Shown: positions 63,693-64,000 of the stretch, in pieces
How positions within the stretch are numbered: the first letter of the stretch is position 1
Layout: each line of letters begins with the position of its first letter
NCBI GenBank assembly: GCA_036867785.1
Contig: CP145416.1
Span: 744,001 to 808,000 of the forward strand
DNA length: 64,000 nucleotides
Direction: 5' to 3'
DNA from: Plasmodiophora brassicae
Taxonomy: Eukaryota; Endomyxa: Phytomyxea; Phytomyxea; Plasmodiophorida
Translations under genes and position numbers: made by a program
Notes under the pieces: model-generated
What the model was told of the DNA's origin: nothing
What the model saw: only the letters and a program-made list of their open reading frames with translations
Database searches by the model: none

Positions 63693-64000
63693 TCGCGGGG
63701 TGGAACGTCGACGGTCTCAAGCCTGACCGGCTTGCGGCCGCCGCCACGTTGTTCGACGGATTTGGCCTTACGGCCGCAGTGTTCGTCGAGACGTGGATGC
63801 CGTCGGAGCAGGACCTGCCTGCTCGAATGTCCGAATTCAAGTTCCTCAGCACGAAGGCCGTCCGGGGTGGGAGGGCGGGTCGGTACAGCGGCGTGATCAC
63901 CTTGATGGTCCGCGCGTCCGTCCCAGCGCGCGAGCTCGCCCGCGAGCCACGCGCTGCCAGCCCGCACTGGGCCCTCTGGCGTGTCGCTGACGACGTGGTT
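63686..64000 (+). CDS. LINE ORF2, AP-endonuclease start (partial)
   Basis: ATG 63686 gives MLIAGWNVDGLKPDRLAAAA, then FGLTAAVFVETWMPSEQDLP and GRYSGVITLMVRASV. The WNV...ET...GV pattern is the first half of the APE-type endonuclease (Asn and Glu metal-site residues). Its ATG overlaps the ORF1 stop. The window ends inside the domain. Confidence 0.75.
   Translation, partial: MLIAGWNVDGLKPDRLAAAATLFDGFGLTAAVFVETWMPSEQDLPARMSEFKFLSTKAVRGGRAGRYSGVITLMVRASVPARELAREPRAASPHWALWRVADDVV

Larger units (their letters stand above)
62419..64000 (+). mobile_element. LINE (non-LTR retrotransposon), 5' part, cut by window end
   Basis: Contains a coiled-coil frame, an ORF1 with a nucleic-acid-binding fold, and the start of ORF2 with an AP-endonuclease. 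The reverse transcriptase would lie beyond 64000. Whether the element is whole cannot be judged here. Confidence 0.75.

Noticed and set aside
1-64000. tRNA, rRNA, CRISPR arrays and bacterial-type operons
   Set aside because: I looked for tRNA B-box/cloverleaf arms, rRNA-like blocks and regular spaced repeats by eye and found none; the gene set and introns are eukaryotic.

Overview
This is GC-rich nuclear DNA from a gene-dense microbial eukaryote. Evidence: genes on both strands, most broken by GT-AG introns of about 48-76 nt with CTRAC-like branch sites, intergenic gaps often under 300 bp, and an all-eukaryotic gene set (tri-snRNP, kinesin-3, formin, VPS33, ATG7, PPR and RAP organelle proteins, complex-I-type gamma carbonic anhydrase). 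A plasmodiophorid (Rhizaria, Plasmodiophora-like) would fit, but that is inference; no marker in the window settles the species. The standard genetic code is used.

Left part (1-44.2 kb) is housekeeping DNA. In order: SART1/Snu66 (+), a kinesin-3 with four B-box-like fingers (-), ATP23 protease (-), a PYM-SAM fusion (-), an SLC19-type vitamin transporter (-), a LOTUS/CCHC/RGG RNA-binding protein (-), a Ser/Arg/Pro-rich hypothetical (-), VPS33 (+), a PPR protein (+), a single-pass membrane coiled-coil protein (+), a LisH-CTLH-WD40 protein (-), MOG1 (+), a lone helicase C-terminal domain protein (-), a small basic protein (+), a Ras-like GTPase (+), a formin (-), a RAP-domain protein (+), a C2H2 protein (-), a TauE/SafE-type transporter (-), PEPD prolidase (-), ATG7 (+), IPP isomerase (-), a VHS-GAT (TOM1-like) adaptor (+), a short hypothetical (-) and a 1015-residue intronless orphan (-). 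Many neighbours are divergent or convergent pairs that share short intergenic DNA.

The middle (44.2-54.1 kb) is the accessory region: a cluster of AGTTATAACT palindromes, a decayed Crypton-type tyrosine recombinase, three hAT transposase tail fragments (two forming a palindrome), a tandem pair of secreted-ectodomain seven-helix membrane proteins, about 2 kb with no convincing gene, and a near-perfect 960-bp palindrome.

The right part returns to genes: a gamma-carbonic-anhydrase-like protein (+), a secreted protein (-), a possible Rrn6/TAF1C-like factor (+), a FYVE protein (-), a SINE-like insertion with 13-bp target-site repeats, a third multi-helix membrane protein (+), and the 5' half of a LINE running off the window end.

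Functional themes are RNA processing and exon-junction biology (SART1, PYM, LOTUS/RGG), organelle gene expression (PPR, RAP), endolysosomal traffic and autophagy (VPS33, TOM1-like, FYVE, ATG7), and transport on the cytoskeleton (kinesin-3, formin). No operon logic is expected. Several long open frames hide short introns that are multiples of three and stop-free, so exon structures given here come from protein-family alignment by eye and should be read as models.
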